Numbered from the stretch's first letter, positions 45,598 through 56,013 are shown. The stretch: DNA of 64,000 bases from Kiloniella laminariae (GCF_027214005.1 NZ_JAPWGY010000009.1:62001-126000); one strand, 5' to 3'. Program-made: numbers and translations. The notes: generated from the letters alone by a model not told the origin.

Positions 45598-46570
45598 GGC
45601 GAGGCCTCCCGGCAAGAAGTCCGATCAATCCACCATTGGCAAACAACACGACACTTAACAGGATCAGCCCAAGAAAAAATTGCCAGTGTTGGGTAAATCC
45701 GCCAATAAATGTCTCAAGCAACACAAAAACGACAGCACCAGCCACGGGGCCAAAGAGTCTGCCCACCCCACCGAGAATGACAATGACCATAAGTTCTCCC
45801 GAATGGTGCCAACTCAACATGCTCGGACTGACAAAGCCGTTCAGATCAGCGAATAACGCCCCGGCTCCGCTGGTAATCATTGCGGACAGCACAAAGGTCG
45901 TCAGGCGGATAGGGAAAGGTTCCACCCCAGAAGTTGCCAAGCGTATATCATTCAGCCGTGCCATGGTCAGGGCGGCACCAAAGCGTGATCCCATTATTCT
46001 CCGGGTGACAAAAATAGAGAGCATGAGAGAAAAGAAACAGATGCCAAAAAAGATCAGAGGATCAGAAGTATCAAGAGAGAACAAACTGTTGCGAACGTAA
46101 ATTGACAGCCCATCCTCTCCACCATAGGTGGGAAAGGAAATGGCAAAATAATAGATCATCTGGGCAAATGCCAAGGTGATCATGATGAAGTAGACCCCCT
46201 GGGTGCGAAGGCTGATCACACCAATAAAGGTTGCAGCAAGTCCTGCGACAAGAACAGCGACCAGCCATATGACGGGCATCTGGTCACTGCCGGGGATGAC
46301 CCCAATGAAGTAAGAGCCATCAAACGCGTGATAGGCAGCAACACCAGCAACATAGCCTCCAAGGCCAAAAAAAGCCGCATGGCCAAAACTGATCAGCCCC
46401 CCGAAGCCCAAGGCAAGGTTAAGGCCGACTGCAGCCATGGCAATAATAACCACGCGGGAAGCCAGGTTTACATAATAAGGCTCATCAAGCAGGCTGGCGC
46501 ATAATGGGGCCAGAGCCAGCAACAACACCAGGGAAGAGTTGATCCAGCTTTCACGAGTGAGTTTACGCAT
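45590..46570 (-). CDS. LivM-type ABC transporter permease
   Basis: 326 residues with about nine hydrophobic segments, LivM fold. NLALGFGGLISFGHAAFFGLG (about residues 50-70; split motif NLALGFGGLIS and FGHAAFFGLG) is the conserved permease signature, and VILGGVGRLFGPVAGAVVF is near the C-terminus. It pairs with the LivH-type protein in the inner membrane. The start overlaps livH by 8 bases. Confidence 0.93.
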   Translation of the reverse strand: MRKLTRESWINSSLVLLLALAPLCASLLDEPYYVNLASRVVIIAMAAVGLNLALGFGGLISFGHAAFFGLGGYVAGVAAYHAFDGSYFIGVIPGSDQMPVIWLVAVLVAGLAATFIGVISLRTQGVYFIMITLAFAQMIYYFAISFPTYGGEDGLSIYVRNSLFSLDTSDPLIFFGICFFSLMLSIFVTRRIMGSRFGAALTMARLNDIRLATSGVEPFPIRLTTFVLSAMITSGAGALFADLNGFVSPSMLSWHHSGELMVIVILGGVGRLFGPVAGAVVFVLLETFIGGFTQHWQFFLGLILLSVVLFANGGLIGLLAGRPRHD

Positions 46571-47483
46571 TTGCAGGGAACAATCCTTTTGGCTTTACCG
46601 CAAGAACCACGGCCATAAGAAGATAGATCAGCATCGATGCCAGGGCAGAACCGACACTGGTTGCATCGGCATTATCCAAAACCAGGCTGAACAGACCAGG
46701 CAAGAAAATCCGCCCCAGAGTATCGACGACACCAACAAGCAGAGCACCAACCAGCGCTCCTTTGATCGAGCCGATGCCTCCGATAACAATCACGACAAAG
46801 GCCAGGATCAGCATCGGTTCCCCCATTCCAACCTGTACGGATTGTAATACCCCCAGCAAAGATCCGGCCAATCCGGCAAGGACAGCCCCAACCGCAAACA
46901 CAAACGTATAAAGAGCGGAAATATTCACCCCAAGGGCACCGATCATCTCCCTGTCGTTTTCACCAGCCCGGATCCGCATGCCAATCCGCGTACGGGAGAT
47001 CAGCAGATACAGTCCAATAGCGATAACAATGCCGACACCGATAATCATCAAACGATAGAGCGGATAGGTTACCCCTCCCGGAAGAGATACAGACCCACTG
47101 AGCAGATCAGGCATATCAAGCCAGAGAGGTGACGCGCCAAAAATCCAGCTGGTACCCTCGGAAAAAATCAGGATCAATGCAAAGGTCGCCAGAACCTGAT
47201 CGAGATGATCCCTGTCATAAAGCCGTCGGATCACCACCAGTTCGATGATAGCGCCCATTACTCCTGCCCCAAGAGCACCAGCCAAAAGACCGATCCAGAA
47301 AGATCCTGTAATCCCGGCAACGTAAGCACAGATAAAGGCTCCCATCATATAGAGAGACCCATGGGACAGATTGATCAATCCCATTACTCCAAAAACCAGT
47401 GTCAGACCTGAAGCCATTGTAAAAAGCATGACTCCCAGCTGGACACCATTCAGGAGTTGTTCCAAAACCAGCGCAATATTCAT
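46563..47483 (-). CDS. LivH-type ABC transporter permease
   Basis: 306 residues from the ATG at 47483, chosen because GGGGAG lies 6 bases before it; the frame is open 18 codons further upstream. Early motifs are LVFGVMGLINLSHGSLYMMGA and the C-terminal VIVIGGIGSIKGALVGALLVG. It forms the channel with the LivM-type protein. The importer as a whole is of the branched-chain family, which in aromatic-acid clusters carries benzoate-like substrates, so the substrate here is probably anthranilate or a relative (inference). Confidence 0.93.
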   Translation of the reverse strand: MNIALVLEQLLNGVQLGVMLFTMASGLTLVFGVMGLINLSHGSLYMMGAFICAYVAGITGSFWIGLLAGALGAGVMGAIIELVVIRRLYDRDHLDQVLATFALILIFSEGTSWIFGASPLWLDMPDLLSGSVSLPGGVTYPLYRLMIIGVGIVIAIGLYLLISRTRIGMRIRAGENDREMIGALGVNISALYTFVFAVGAVLAGLAGSLLGVLQSVQVGMGEPMLILAFVVIVIGGIGSIKGALVGALLVGVVDTLGRIFLPGLFSLVLDNADATSVGSALASMLIYLLMAVVLAVKPKGLFPANA

Positions 47484-47547
47484 AAAACTCCCCTTTGGGA
47501 TGCGTTCTCCCGCTCTGTTTGCAGAGCGGGAGAGCACTCACCAGTGC

Positions 47548-48690
47548 TTACATTTTGCACTCGGATACATAAGCATCCTGAAGGTTTTCAATAGCAATTC
47601 CGGCCAGTTTGTTGGTCGGTTTTCCATCCGCACCAGCGACAACTTCCCGAATATAGATATTCTGGATCGGATGATTGTTTGACCCAAATTTAAAGGCACC
47701 GCGTACTGATTCAAACTCAGCCGCTTTCATGGCTGCCCGGAATGCTTCCGCATCAGAAGGGGCTGCCTTGGCAAGCGCTGACAGCATCAAATTTGCTGTA
47801 TCAAACCCCTGAGAAGCATAGAGTGTTGGTGTCCGGCCATATTTCTCTTTGAAACTCTTAACGAAGGCCACATTGGCCGCGTTATCCATATCATAAGCCC
47901 ACTGGGACGTATTTTTCACGCCAATGGCGGCATCACCAACCGCACCAAGAATCACCTCATCAAACGAGAAAGCAGGACCGAACACAGGTAAACCTACCTC
48001 CGCACCACCATACTGTTTCATGAAAGAGATCCCCATCCCGCCAGGCAGGAAGAAGAAAACACTATCCGCTTTGGATGCTTTTATCTGGGCAATTTCCGCG
48101 GCATAATCTGTCTGGCCAAGCTTAGTGAACAGCTCACCTTCAACTTCACCAAAATAAGATTTGAATCCCGTCAGGGCATCCACACCAGCAGGATAATTCG
48201 GGGCAACAATGAAGGGGGCTTTCAAGCCTTCCTTCTTCATGTATGCACCCATAGCCTCATGCAGATTATTGTTCTGCCAGGCTACGTTGAAATAGTTCTC
48301 ATTACAGAGCTTCCCTGCCAAGGCAGAAGGTCCGGCATTGGGAGAAAGATAGACTGTACCGCCTCGAACCACCTCTGGAATAACCGCCATTGCCAGATTG
48401 GACCAGATAATGCCAGTTAGGATATCAACCTTTTCTTTCTGTAGCATTTCATTCGCCAGCGATTTGGCCAGTTCAGGTTTGCGGGCATCGTCACGGATTA
48501 TAACCTCGACATCACTTTTTGACTGTTCGATTGCCAGCATAAAACCATCACGCACATCGATACCAAGATGAGATCCCCCACCAGACAAGGTCGTGATCAT
48601 ACCAACTTTGGTTTCGGCAAAAGCAGGTAGCGCTGTCATTGACGTTGCTGCCATAAGGGCAAAAGCCCCCGCACTCACAAATTTCTTCAT
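47548..48690 (-). CDS. Branched-chain-type ABC transporter substrate-binding protein
   Basis: 380 residues. Signal peptide at about 1-26 (MKKFVSAGAFALMAATSMTA, cleavage near AFAE). The mature part is a periplasmic-binding-protein type I fold of the LivK family: MITTLSGGGSHLGIDVRDGFMLAI, SLANEMLQKEKVDILTGII, and VFGPAFSFDEVILGAVGDAA. The Azoarcus anthranilate cluster also encodes such a receptor. Located between the CoA ligase gene and the permeases, it is likely the uptake receptor for the pathway substrate. Confidence 0.93.
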   Translation of the reverse strand: MKKFVSAGAFALMAATSMTALPAFAETKVGMITTLSGGGSHLGIDVRDGFMLAIEQSKSDVEVIIRDDARKPELAKSLANEMLQKEKVDILTGIIWSNLAMAVIPEVVRGGTVYLSPNAGPSALAGKLCNENYFNVAWQNNNLHEAMGAYMKKEGLKAPFIVAPNYPAGVDALTGFKSYFGEVEGELFTKLGQTDYAAEIAQIKASKADSVFFFLPGGMGISFMKQYGGAEVGLPVFGPAFSFDEVILGAVGDAAIGVKNTSQWAYDMDNAANVAFVKSFKEKYGRTPTLYASQGFDTANLMLSALAKAAPSDAEAFRAAMKAAEFESVRGAFKFGSNNHPIQNIYIREVVAGADGKPTNKLAGIAIENLQDAYVSECKM

Positions 48691-48760
48691 TCTCGTCTCC
48701 CTAAGAGCTCCTGTTGAGATAAACTGGTACTTTCCGTACTCATTTTTGTTGAAGCATCGT

Positions 48761-50383
48761 CTACGATTTTTGCTTCAATTTAAACCGTTGAATTTTTCCG
48801 GTTTGGGTTTTTGGCAATTCTTTCAGAAACTTGACCACCCGCGGATATTTATAAGGTGCAATGGTTTTTTTTACGTGGTTTTTTAGTATTTCCGCTGTGT
48901 CATCATCTTCGCGAACACCTTCGCGTAATACGACGTGCGCTTCAACAACCATCCCTCTGATTTCATCAGGCGCCCCAACAACAGCACATTCCAGAACACT
49001 TGGATGAAGCAACAAGGCCTGTTCGACATCCGGCCCCGCAATGTTGTAACCAGAAGACACAATCATATCATCGGAGCGGGCAACAAAATGAAACTCCCCC
49101 GTTTCATCCTGATAGAAACTGTCTCCCGTTAAATTCCAGCCTTTGCAGACATAATCCTGCTGTCGGTTATCTGCCAGATATCTACAGCCCGTCGGACCTT
49201 TGACGGCAAGGCGGCCAACTTCCCCGCGTGGAACTTCATCCATGTTTTCATCCACAATCATCGCCTTATAGCCTGTCAGTACACGCCCGGTACTACTGGC
49301 CTTGGCGTCCCCCAGCCGATTGGAGATAAAGATATGCAGAAGTTCTGTCGCCCCTATGCCATCCAGGATAGGTTTCCCGGTTTTGGTAACCCATTCATCG
49401 AACACAGCTGCAGGCAACGTTTCCCCGGCGGATACAGCACAACGCAAGCTTGAAAGATCTGCACCTTCATCCATTGCTTTGAGCATCACCCGATAAGCTG
49501 TTGGTGCAGTAAAACAGATCGTGGCCCGATAGGTTTCAATGATCTTGATCATTTCAGGAGGTGAAGCATTTTCCAGCAACGTCGCGGTAGCACCGAAACG
49601 AAGCGGAAATACTGCCAGGCCTCCCAGGCCAAAGGTAAAGGCCAGCGGAGGAGATCCAACAAAAACATCCTCTGGCGTTACCTGCAACACTTCCTTGGCA
49701 TAAGCATCGGCAATGGTCAGCAAATCGCGATGGAAATGCATGGTCGCTTTTGGATTTCCAGTCGTCCCGGAAGTAAACCCCAGCAATGCAACGTCATCTC
49801 GTCCGGTTTGAACAGCAGAGAACTGAACAGATTTTCCAAGAGCAACCCGGTCAAGTTCAGCATCATGATTTGCCGTGCCATCAAAGCCGACAACTTTTTT
49901 GAGATAGCGACTTTCCTTGGCACAAAGAACAAGCTCATCCATCAGTCGGGTATCACAAAGCGCCAGGGCAATCTCGGCCTTGTCGACAATCTTGCTCAGC
50001 TCGCCCATCCGCAACATAGGCATGGTATTAACGACGACAGCACCTGCCTTGGTCGCCGCAAGCCAACAGGCCACCATCGCCGGATTGTTGGCAGAACGGA
50101 TCAAAATGCGGTGCCCGGGCTTCACTCCAAAGTCCTCAACAAGGGCATGAGCAATGCGATTGGTCCAGTCCGTGAGTTCCTTGTAAGTACGCTGACGTCC
50201 GTTGCCAATCAGGGCCGTATGGTCGCCAAATCCTTTATCAACCATATCATTGGTCAGACAAACAGCCGCGTTGAGATATTCCGGGTACTGGAAGTTTTCC
50301 CTCAGATATTCCGGCTGGCTTTCCGGAGACGGCAAATTATCGCGGGTAAAGCTATCAACATGAGCAGATGGTCCCAACATCAT
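48761..50383 (-). CDS. abmG: 2-Aminobenzoate (anthranilate)-CoA ligase-type enzyme
   Basis: 540 residues, adenylate-forming superfamily. The ATP-binding P-loop is GFTSGTTGNPKATMH near residue 185. LDGIGATELLHIFISNR is near 315, where GIGATE is the A5-type motif of benzoate and aminobenzoate ligases. The closing KTQTGKIQRFKLK carries the catalytic Lys. It would turn anthranilate, ATP and CoA into anthraniloyl-CoA, AMP and PPi. The symbol rests on the flanking fused flavoprotein; related aryl ligases (benzoate, 3-hydroxybenzoate) cannot be excluded from sequence alone. The start overlaps the acyl-CoA dehydrogenase stop by ATGA, with GGAGAG before it. Confidence 0.85.
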   Translation of the reverse strand: MMLGPSAHVDSFTRDNLPSPESQPEYLRENFQYPEYLNAAVCLTNDMVDKGFGDHTALIGNGRQRTYKELTDWTNRIAHALVEDFGVKPGHRILIRSANNPAMVACWLAATKAGAVVVNTMPMLRMGELSKIVDKAEIALALCDTRLMDELVLCAKESRYLKKVVGFDGTANHDAELDRVALGKSVQFSAVQTGRDDVALLGFTSGTTGNPKATMHFHRDLLTIADAYAKEVLQVTPEDVFVGSPPLAFTFGLGGLAVFPLRFGATATLLENASPPEMIKIIETYRATICFTAPTAYRVMLKAMDEGADLSSLRCAVSAGETLPAAVFDEWVTKTGKPILDGIGATELLHIFISNRLGDAKASSTGRVLTGYKAMIVDENMDEVPRGEVGRLAVKGPTGCRYLADNRQQDYVCKGWNLTGDSFYQDETGEFHFVARSDDMIVSSGYNIAGPDVEQALLLHPSVLECAVVGAPDEIRGMVVEAHVVLREGVREDDDTAEILKNHVKKTIAPYKYPRVVKFLKELPKTQTGKIQRFKLKQKS

Positions 50384-51537
50384 TTGTTCTCTCCTTGTTT
50401 TCTGCTGATTTCCTGCCGCGCAATAACTATTTTCTGAACATCTGAGGCCCCTTCGTAAATACGGAGGGCGCGTATTTCCCGATAAAGGCTTTCCACGACG
50501 CTGCCCTTCCTTACACCGTCGCCACCGTGAATCTGTACCGCCTTATCGATAACACCCTGGGCCTGATCCGTGGCAAAGAGCTTGGCCATCGCAGCTTCTC
50601 GGGTCACTCTTGCGGCACCAGTGTCCTTGGTCCAGGCAGCGCGATAAACCAGCAAGGCAGAGGCATCAATATCCACGGCCATTTCAGCAATATGCCCCTG
50701 GATCATCTGTAATTCATGCATGGGTGCACCAAACAACTGGCGATCAGCACAGCGGGTCAGGGTTTCCTCCAGCGCACGACGGGCAAAACCCAGTGCTGCA
50801 GCACCAACGGTTGAACGGAAAACATCCAGAACAGACATGGCAATCTTGAAACCGCTGCCAGCATCCCCAATCAGTGCCGCACGAGGGAGTTTAACCGCCT
50901 TGAACTTCAAACGTGCCAAGGGATGCGGCGCAATAACCTCCAGCCGTTCCTCCACACTCAAACCCGCCGTTGTGGCAGGCACCAGAAAAGCTGACAGGCC
51001 TTTGGCGCCAGCCGCCTCCCCTGTCCGGGCAAAGACAACGTAAAGATCCGCAATACCTCCGTTTGAAATCCAGGTTTTCTCTCCATCAAGAACAAAATCA
51101 TCATCTGTTTTTTTTGCCATCATCTGGATATTCGCGACATCAGATCCCGAGGCCGGTTCCGTCAGGGCAAAGGCTGAAATCGCCTTGCCTGCCCGGGTCT
51201 GTTTCAGCCATTCGCGCTGTTCCTGGGAACCGAACAGGGAAACAGCCCCCATACCCAGCCCCTGCATGGCGAAAGAGAAATCAGCCAGGCCATCATACCG
51301 GGCCAGAGTCTCGCGGATCAGACAGAGAGAACGCACATCCAGGCGTTCCTGCCCGGTCGTTCCAGAATGGGTTAGAAACCCCGCTGCACCCAAAGCCGAA
51401 ACCAGACCACGACAAGCAGCATCAACATCGCTGTGATCAACAGGGAGGTTACCTTTGCACCACACTTCAAGCTGTTCGGCCAGTTCTCGGTGGCGGTTCT
51501 CAAAAAAGGGCCAGTTTAGAAATGATGTATCAGCCAT
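50380..51537 (-). CDS. Acyl-CoA dehydrogenase
   Basis: 385 residues, FAD-dependent, ACAD fold. FALTEPASGSDVANIQMMAKK is near residue 128 (FAD- and substrate-binding strand), DGEKTWISNGGIADLYVVFA near 155, and the catalytic base Glu lies in IYEGASDVQK near 368. The substrate is probably an alicyclic or dicarboxylic acyl-CoA from the ring-cleavage stage. It begins one base inside the enoyl-CoA hydratase stop (TGATG). Confidence 0.9.
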   Translation of the reverse strand: MADTSFLNWPFFENRHRELAEQLEVWCKGNLPVDHSDVDAACRGLVSALGAAGFLTHSGTTGQERLDVRSLCLIRETLARYDGLADFSFAMQGLGMGAVSLFGSQEQREWLKQTRAGKAISAFALTEPASGSDVANIQMMAKKTDDDFVLDGEKTWISNGGIADLYVVFARTGEAAGAKGLSAFLVPATTAGLSVEERLEVIAPHPLARLKFKAVKLPRAALIGDAGSGFKIAMSVLDVFRSTVGAAALGFARRALEETLTRCADRQLFGAPMHELQMIQGHIAEMAVDIDASALLVYRAAWTKDTGAARVTREAAMAKLFATDQAQGVIDKAVQIHGGDGVRKGSVVESLYREIRALRIYEGASDVQKIVIARQEISRKQGENK

Positions 51538-52349
51538 CAATTTCCCTCAAATACAGGTTTTTTCTTGGCGACAAAGGCATGATAGGCACGCTCAAAATCC
51601 CGCGTCTGCATACAGATTGCCTGGGCTTGAGCTTCTGCTTCGATCGCCTGATCCGGCGACATGTTCCATTCGTGATTTAACTGGGTCTTGGTAATCCCGT
51701 TGGCAAAGGTAGGTCCGGATGCAATACGCTTTGCCAGTATCAAGGCCTGTTCTTCCAATTCCTCAGCAGAATGCAGGGCATTGAAATAGCCCCAGTCATG
51801 GCCTTCTTGTGCAGACATGCTGCGCCCGGTATAAAGCAGATCAGCGGCTCTCCCTTGCCCGATAATCCGTGGCAAAATGGCACAAGCCCCCATATCACAA
51901 CCGGCCAGCCCAACTCTTGTAAACAGGAATGCGGTCTTGGCTTCCGGGGTTGCCAACCGCAAATCCGAAGCCATGGTAATAATAGCGCCCGCGCCAACGC
52001 ACACACCGTCCACAGCCGAAATAATCGGTTTACCGCAGTTTAGCATCGCCTTGACCAGGTCTCCGGTCATCCGGGTAAAGGCAAGAAGCTCCTTCATGTC
52101 CATACCGACCAGCGGTCCGATGATGTCATGAACATCCCCGCCAGAGCAGAAATTCCCGCCATTGGAGGCAAACACCACGGCATTGATGTCTTCTGCATAA
52201 ACCAGATCCCGGAAAGTATCCCTGAGTTCTGCATAGCTTTCAAAAGTCAGCGGGTTTTTACGTTCGGGACGATCAAGCTGTATTACGGCGACGCTTTCTT
52301 CCATGCGCCACTTAAAATGAACTGGTTTAAGATCTGCCATTGTCGTCAT
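51537..52349 (-). CDS. Enoyl-CoA hydratase/isomerase family protein
   Basis: 270 residues, crotonase fold. The oxyanion-hole segments are [15 protein letters not shown] (about 64-78) and [20 protein letters not shown] (about 113-132). The first catalytic Glu position of hydratases is in [11 protein letters not shown], where Gly and Cys appear instead of the usual E-E pair of a true hydratase. It may therefore be a hydrolase, isomerase or ring-cleaving crotonase and not a hydratase. The neighbours suggest work on the cyclic CoA intermediate. Overlaps MarR by ATGA. Confidence 0.88.
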   Translation of the reverse strand: MTTMADLKPVHFKWRMEESVAVIQLDRPERKNPLTFESYAELRDTFRDLVYAEDINAVVFASNGGNFCSGGDVHDIIGPLVGMDMKELLAFTRMTGDLVKAMLNCGKPIISAVDGVCVGAGAIITMASDLRLATPEAKTAFLFTRVGLAGCDMGACAILPRIIGQGRAADLLYTGRSMSAQEGHDWGYFNALHSAEELEEQALILAKRIASGPTFANGITKTQLNHEWNMSPDQAIEAEAQAQAICMQTRDFERAYHAFVAKKKPVFEGN

Positions 52350-52816
52350 GATTTTTTGTCCTCTATAGCTTTCAAACGGCTGAGAACCGGCACCAGTTCA
52401 TCAAGATCTTCGCCATCAAGATCAGCAAAAAGATCGTTGATAAGGGCTTCATGCTCCCGGGCCATCTCTTCAAATACCTTGCGTCCTTGATCAGTCAGGC
52501 ACACCAGCATCGCCCGGCGATCCCCTTCAACATTCACCCGAAGGACAAGAGCATCCGTAACCAGACGTTCTATAATACCGGTAACATTACCGTTCGAGAC
52601 GAGCAGAAGTTTTGACAATTCGCTCATCTTCAGGCCGTCTGCGCTGCGATAAAGTGCAGCCATCACGTCAAATCTTGGCAAGGTCGTGTCGTATTTATCT
52701 CGTAGAAACTCGCGCAGCCGGGCCTCGACAAACCGTGTTGTCCGCAACATGCGTATCCACATGCGCAAGCGCCGCTTGTTCACCGACATATCGCTCTTGC
52801 TGGACAACAAAGTCAT
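52346..52816 (-). CDS. MarR family regulator of the anthranilate cluster
   Basis: 156 residues from the ATG at 52816, which overlaps the SDR stop by ATGA and has GGAGGAG upstream. The winged helix-turn-helix covers about residues 60-120: [29 protein letters not shown], then [27 protein letters not shown] (a typical MarR wing with the DRR turn). The rest is the dimerising helix pair. Regulators of this family in aromatic pathways usually repress and are released by a CoA-thioester. It lies inside the operon it may control; a likely site is the symmetric element at 55.96 kb. Confidence 0.92.
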   Translation of the reverse strand: MTLLSSKSDMSVNKRRLRMWIRMLRTTRFVEARLREFLRDKYDTTLPRFDVMAALYRSADGLKMSELSKLLLVSNGNVTGIIERLVTDALVLRVNVEGDRRAMLVCLTDQGRKVFEEMAREHEALINDLFADLDGEDLDELVPVLSRLKAIEDKKS

Positions 52817-53559
52817 ATCTCTCCTCCGGAAAGGGCGATCGCCTGCCCGTTTATCGAACTTGCGCCATCCCGACATAACCAAAGGGCCGTCTCAGCAACC
52901 TCTTCAGGTTTAATCAAACGTTTTTGCGGATTATAACCAGCCAGGCTTTCTTTCGCCTTTTCCGGGGTTAACCCGGTTTTTTTGACGATATTCTCGATAG
53001 ATCGCTCGGTCATCTCTGTATCCAGAAATCCCGGACAGATGGCATTGACCGTGGTGTCTGATTTCGCAACTTCCAGAGAAAGAGCACGGACCAGCCCGAC
53101 AACACCATGCTTGGCGGCGGCATAGGGGGCAACATAGGCATATCCCTTCAAGCCAGCAGTGGAAGCAACCGCAATCAGACGCCCCCCCTGTTTCGGCATC
53201 TGCAGCAACCCGTCGCGAAAGGTTAAAAATGTCCCGGTCAGATTAACCGCAAGAGTATTTTGCCAGTCTTCAAAGCTGGTTTTATGCAGTGGCGCACTCC
53301 CCGACACTCCCGCGTTGGCAATGACAATGTCGACCTGACCTGTTGTCGCATAGATATTGGCGACAGATTTTTCATCCGTCACATCAGCCACTACATAGGA
53401 AATAGCCGGGTCTTTTGCTGCTACGGCCTGTAGCTTGTCTTCTTTACGCCCGGCAATCCAGACCCTTGCTCCCGCTGCCGCAAAGGTAAGGGCCATCACG
53501 GCACCAACACCGCTGCCGCCCCCAGTGATCAAGACACTTTTGCCAGCTAATTCCGTCAT
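52813..53559 (-). CDS. Short-chain dehydrogenase/reductase (SDR)
   Basis: 248 residues, classical SDR. The cofactor loop is [13 protein letters not shown] (about 10-22), NAGVSGSAP near 80, and the catalytic site is Ser in [10 protein letters not shown] with APYAAAKHG, the YxxxK motif near 148. The C-terminal half carries DTEMTERS. It probably reduces or oxidises a hydroxy- or oxo-acyl-CoA in the ring-cleavage stage. The C-terminus overlaps MarR by 4 bases. Confidence 0.92.
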   Translation of the reverse strand: MTELAGKSVLITGGGSGVGAVMALTFAAAGARVWIAGRKEDKLQAVAAKDPAISYVVADVTDEKSVANIYATTGQVDIVIANAGVSGSAPLHKTSFEDWQNTLAVNLTGTFLTFRDGLLQMPKQGGRLIAVASTAGLKGYAYVAPYAAAKHGVVGLVRALSLEVAKSDTTVNAICPGFLDTEMTERSIENIVKKTGLTPEKAKESLAGYNPQKRLIKPEEVAETALWLCRDGASSINGQAIALSGGEI

Positions 53560-55850
53560 GCCCGAACCACCATAGCTTCGGCTTTTTCTGCAAGACGATA
53601 GAGCTGGTCGCGTCCTGCCAGATAGGGATCAGGCCATTTCAGGCTTTTCTCTCCAAGGCTCGCCCCGGCATGCAGGGTCCAGTAAGGATCAGCAAGATGG
53701 GGGCGCGCCATACAAACCAGATCAGCCCTCCCCGCCATCAAAATAGAATTGACATGATCGGGTTCATAAATATTGCCGACCGCCATGGTCGCAATCCCCA
53801 ACTCGTTGCGAATACGATCGGCAAAGGGCGTCTGGAACATGCGTCCATAAACCGGCTTTGCCTCTTTCGAAGTCTGTCCGGCAGAAACATCAATAATGTC
53901 TACGCCAGCCTCGTGGAACAGACGGGCGATTTGCACGGCATCGTCCTGTGTGATGCCAACATCATCAACCCAGTCCACAGCGGAGATACGGACAGACATT
54001 GGTTTGTCGGCAGGCCAGACCGCCCGCATTGCCTTGAAGACTTCCAAAGGATAACGCATCCGGTTTTCAAGGCTGCCACCATATTCATCCTCACGGATAT
54101 TCGACAGCGGCGATATGAAAGAAGATATCAGGTACCCGTGCGCAGCATGAAGTTCAATCATATCAAATCCGGAACGCGCCGCCATCTCCGTCGCATTCAC
54201 AAATTGATCCCGCACCCGTGTCATATCTTCACGGTCCATTGCTTTAGGGACGGCATTATTTACGGACCATGGTATGGCTGAAGCCGAAAGCAATGGCCAG
54301 TTCCCCTCGGCCAGCGGGGCATCCATTTCTTCCCAACCGAGTTGCGTTGAACCCTTGCGCCCGGCATGGCCAATTTGGCAGCAGATTTTTGCTTCCGTTT
54401 CCCTGTGGACAAAATCCACAAGCCTCTTCCAGCCCGCTTCTTGTTCCGGGCTGTACAAGCCCGGGCAGCCTAGCGTGATCCGGGCATCGGCGCTGACACA
54501 GGTCATCTCGACATAAACCAGTCCGGCACCTCCCTTGGCCCGCTCGGCATAATGAACAAAATGCCAGTCGCCGGGAACACCATCGACAGCTTTATACTGG
54601 GCCATGGGTGAAACCACGATCCGGTTTTTCAGTTCAAGATTCCCGATCTTGAACGGTGTAAACATCGGTGCCTTGCCAGAACCTGAGGGTTGCCCTGCCT
54701 GGATCTGGAACCAGTCCTCGGCAGATTCCAGCCACTCCTTGTCGCGAACCCGAAGGTTCTCATGACTGATCCGCTGTGATCTTGTCAGCAGGGCATAGTT
54801 GAACTGCACCGGATCAAAATCGACATAGCGTTCGACATTCTCGAACCATTCAAGCGAGTTTCTTGCAGCAGATTGCAATCGCAGGACTTCAACGCGACGT
54901 TCTTCCTGATAGCGTTCAAAAGCCGTCTCCATTGAAGATTCACTATCAAGATAATTCGCCAGAGAGATTGCGCTGTCAAAAGCCAGCCGTGTGCCAGAGC
55001 CAATGGAAAAATGCCCTGTTGCCGCCGCATCCCCCATCAACACCACATTGTCATGGTGCCATTTTTCGCAAATCACCCTTGGGAAATTCATCCAGACCGC
55101 TGAGCCGCGCAGATGATCGGCATTGGACATCAGGGCATTGCCGTCAAGGTATTTGGCAAAGATCCTCTCACAAGTCGCGATGGTTTCTTCCTTGGACATA
55201 TCGGCAAAGCCGAAATTGTTCCAGGTCTCATCCGTGCATTCGACAATCACCGTGGCGGTATTGTCGTCGAATTGATAGGCGTGTACCCATACCCAGCCAT
55301 GCTCGGTCTCTTCAAAGATAAAGGTAAAGGCGTCATTGAATTTCTGATGGGTGCCGAGCCAGATAAACTTGCATAGCCGGACATCGACATCGGGTTGGAA
55401 CTGCTCTTTATATTCATTGCGCACAGCCGAATTGATGCCGTCAGCGGCGACAACCAGATCGAATTCCCTTTTATAATCCTCGACCGGGCCGAACAGGGTC
55501 GCAAAGCGCAGGTCCACGCCCAACTCGCGAGCTCGGGCCTGCAGGATGATCAGCATCTGCTTGCGGCTGATCCCGGCGAAACCGTGACCGCCGGAGACGG
55601 TGCGCGCGCCCTTGTGATGCACAGCGATATCATCCCAATAGGCAAAGTTCTCGCGGATCTGCTCGGCGCTTTTCGGATCATTTTCCAGCATGTTACCCAG
55701 CGCGTCGTCCGAGAGAACAACACCCCAGCCAAAGGTGTCCTCGGCGTTGTTACGTTCAATCACCACGACTTCATGCGTGGGATCCTTAAGCTTCATGCTG
55801 ATGGCAAAGTAGAGCCCGGCTGGACCGCCTCCAAGACAGACAATCTTCAT
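53556..55850 (-). CDS. abmA: 2-Aminobenzoyl-CoA monooxygenase/reductase-type fused flavoprotein
   Basis: 764 residues with two flavin domains. Residues about 1-370 are a PHBH/salicylate-hydroxylase-type monooxygenase: FAD loop [23 protein letters not shown], and [18 protein letters not shown]. Residues about 395-760 are an Old Yellow Enzyme domain: [39 protein letters not shown] and EYGGSLENR. This fusion, of about 86 kDa, matches the Azoarcus enzyme that hydroxylates and reduces 2-aminobenzoyl-CoA to a non-aromatic amino-oxo-cyclohexene carbonyl-CoA. Salicylyl-CoA 5-hydroxylase relatives share the first domain only. First gene of the leftward unit. Codon use in the last third is more GC-rich. 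Confidence 0.9.
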   Translation of the reverse strand: MKIVCLGGGPAGLYFAISMKLKDPTHEVVVIERNNAEDTFGWGVVLSDDALGNMLENDPKSAEQIRENFAYWDDIAVHHKGARTVSGGHGFAGISRKQMLIILQARARELGVDLRFATLFGPVEDYKREFDLVVAADGINSAVRNEYKEQFQPDVDVRLCKFIWLGTHQKFNDAFTFIFEETEHGWVWVHAYQFDDNTATVIVECTDETWNNFGFADMSKEETIATCERIFAKYLDGNALMSNADHLRGSAVWMNFPRVICEKWHHDNVVLMGDAAATGHFSIGSGTRLAFDSAISLANYLDSESSMETAFERYQEERRVEVLRLQSAARNSLEWFENVERYVDFDPVQFNYALLTRSQRISHENLRVRDKEWLESAEDWFQIQAGQPSGSGKAPMFTPFKIGNLELKNRIVVSPMAQYKAVDGVPGDWHFVHYAERAKGGAGLVYVEMTCVSADARITLGCPGLYSPEQEAGWKRLVDFVHRETEAKICCQIGHAGRKGSTQLGWEEMDAPLAEGNWPLLSASAIPWSVNNAVPKAMDREDMTRVRDQFVNATEMAARSGFDMIELHAAHGYLISSFISPLSNIREDEYGGSLENRMRYPLEVFKAMRAVWPADKPMSVRISAVDWVDDVGITQDDAVQIARLFHEAGVDIIDVSAGQTSKEAKPVYGRMFQTPFADRIRNELGIATMAVGNIYEPDHVNSILMAGRADLVCMARPHLADPYWTLHAGASLGEKSLKWPDPYLAGRDQLYRLAEKAEAMVVRA

Positions 55851-55938
55851 TTGCGCGTCCTCCCGCAGAATACATACCTGAATGCAAGTCAGAATTTTTG
55901 GTTATTCTTTTACTGACTGTTTTATTGCTTGTTACCCA

Positions 55939-56013
55939 ATCATAGACCCAAGTGAATTTTTATTTCAAGCATAAAATATTTAAGCTTGAAATGTTTTATG
56001 CTGGCGCTATTCT
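55939..56013. promoter_or_regulatory. Symmetric divergent promoters with overlapping inverted repeats
   Basis: Two interlocked inverted repeats occupy the centre: ATTTCAAGC (55962-55970) with GCTTGAAAT (55984-55992), and AGCATAAAA (55968-55976) with TTTTATGCT (55994-56002). The arms double as -35 elements. Rightward: TTGAAA (55986-55991), 16 bases, TATTCT (56008-56013). Leftward: TTGAAA (55968-55963), 18 bases, TATGAT (55944-55939). A dimeric repressor bound here would block both promoters. MarR is the obvious candidate (inference). Confidence 0.7.
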
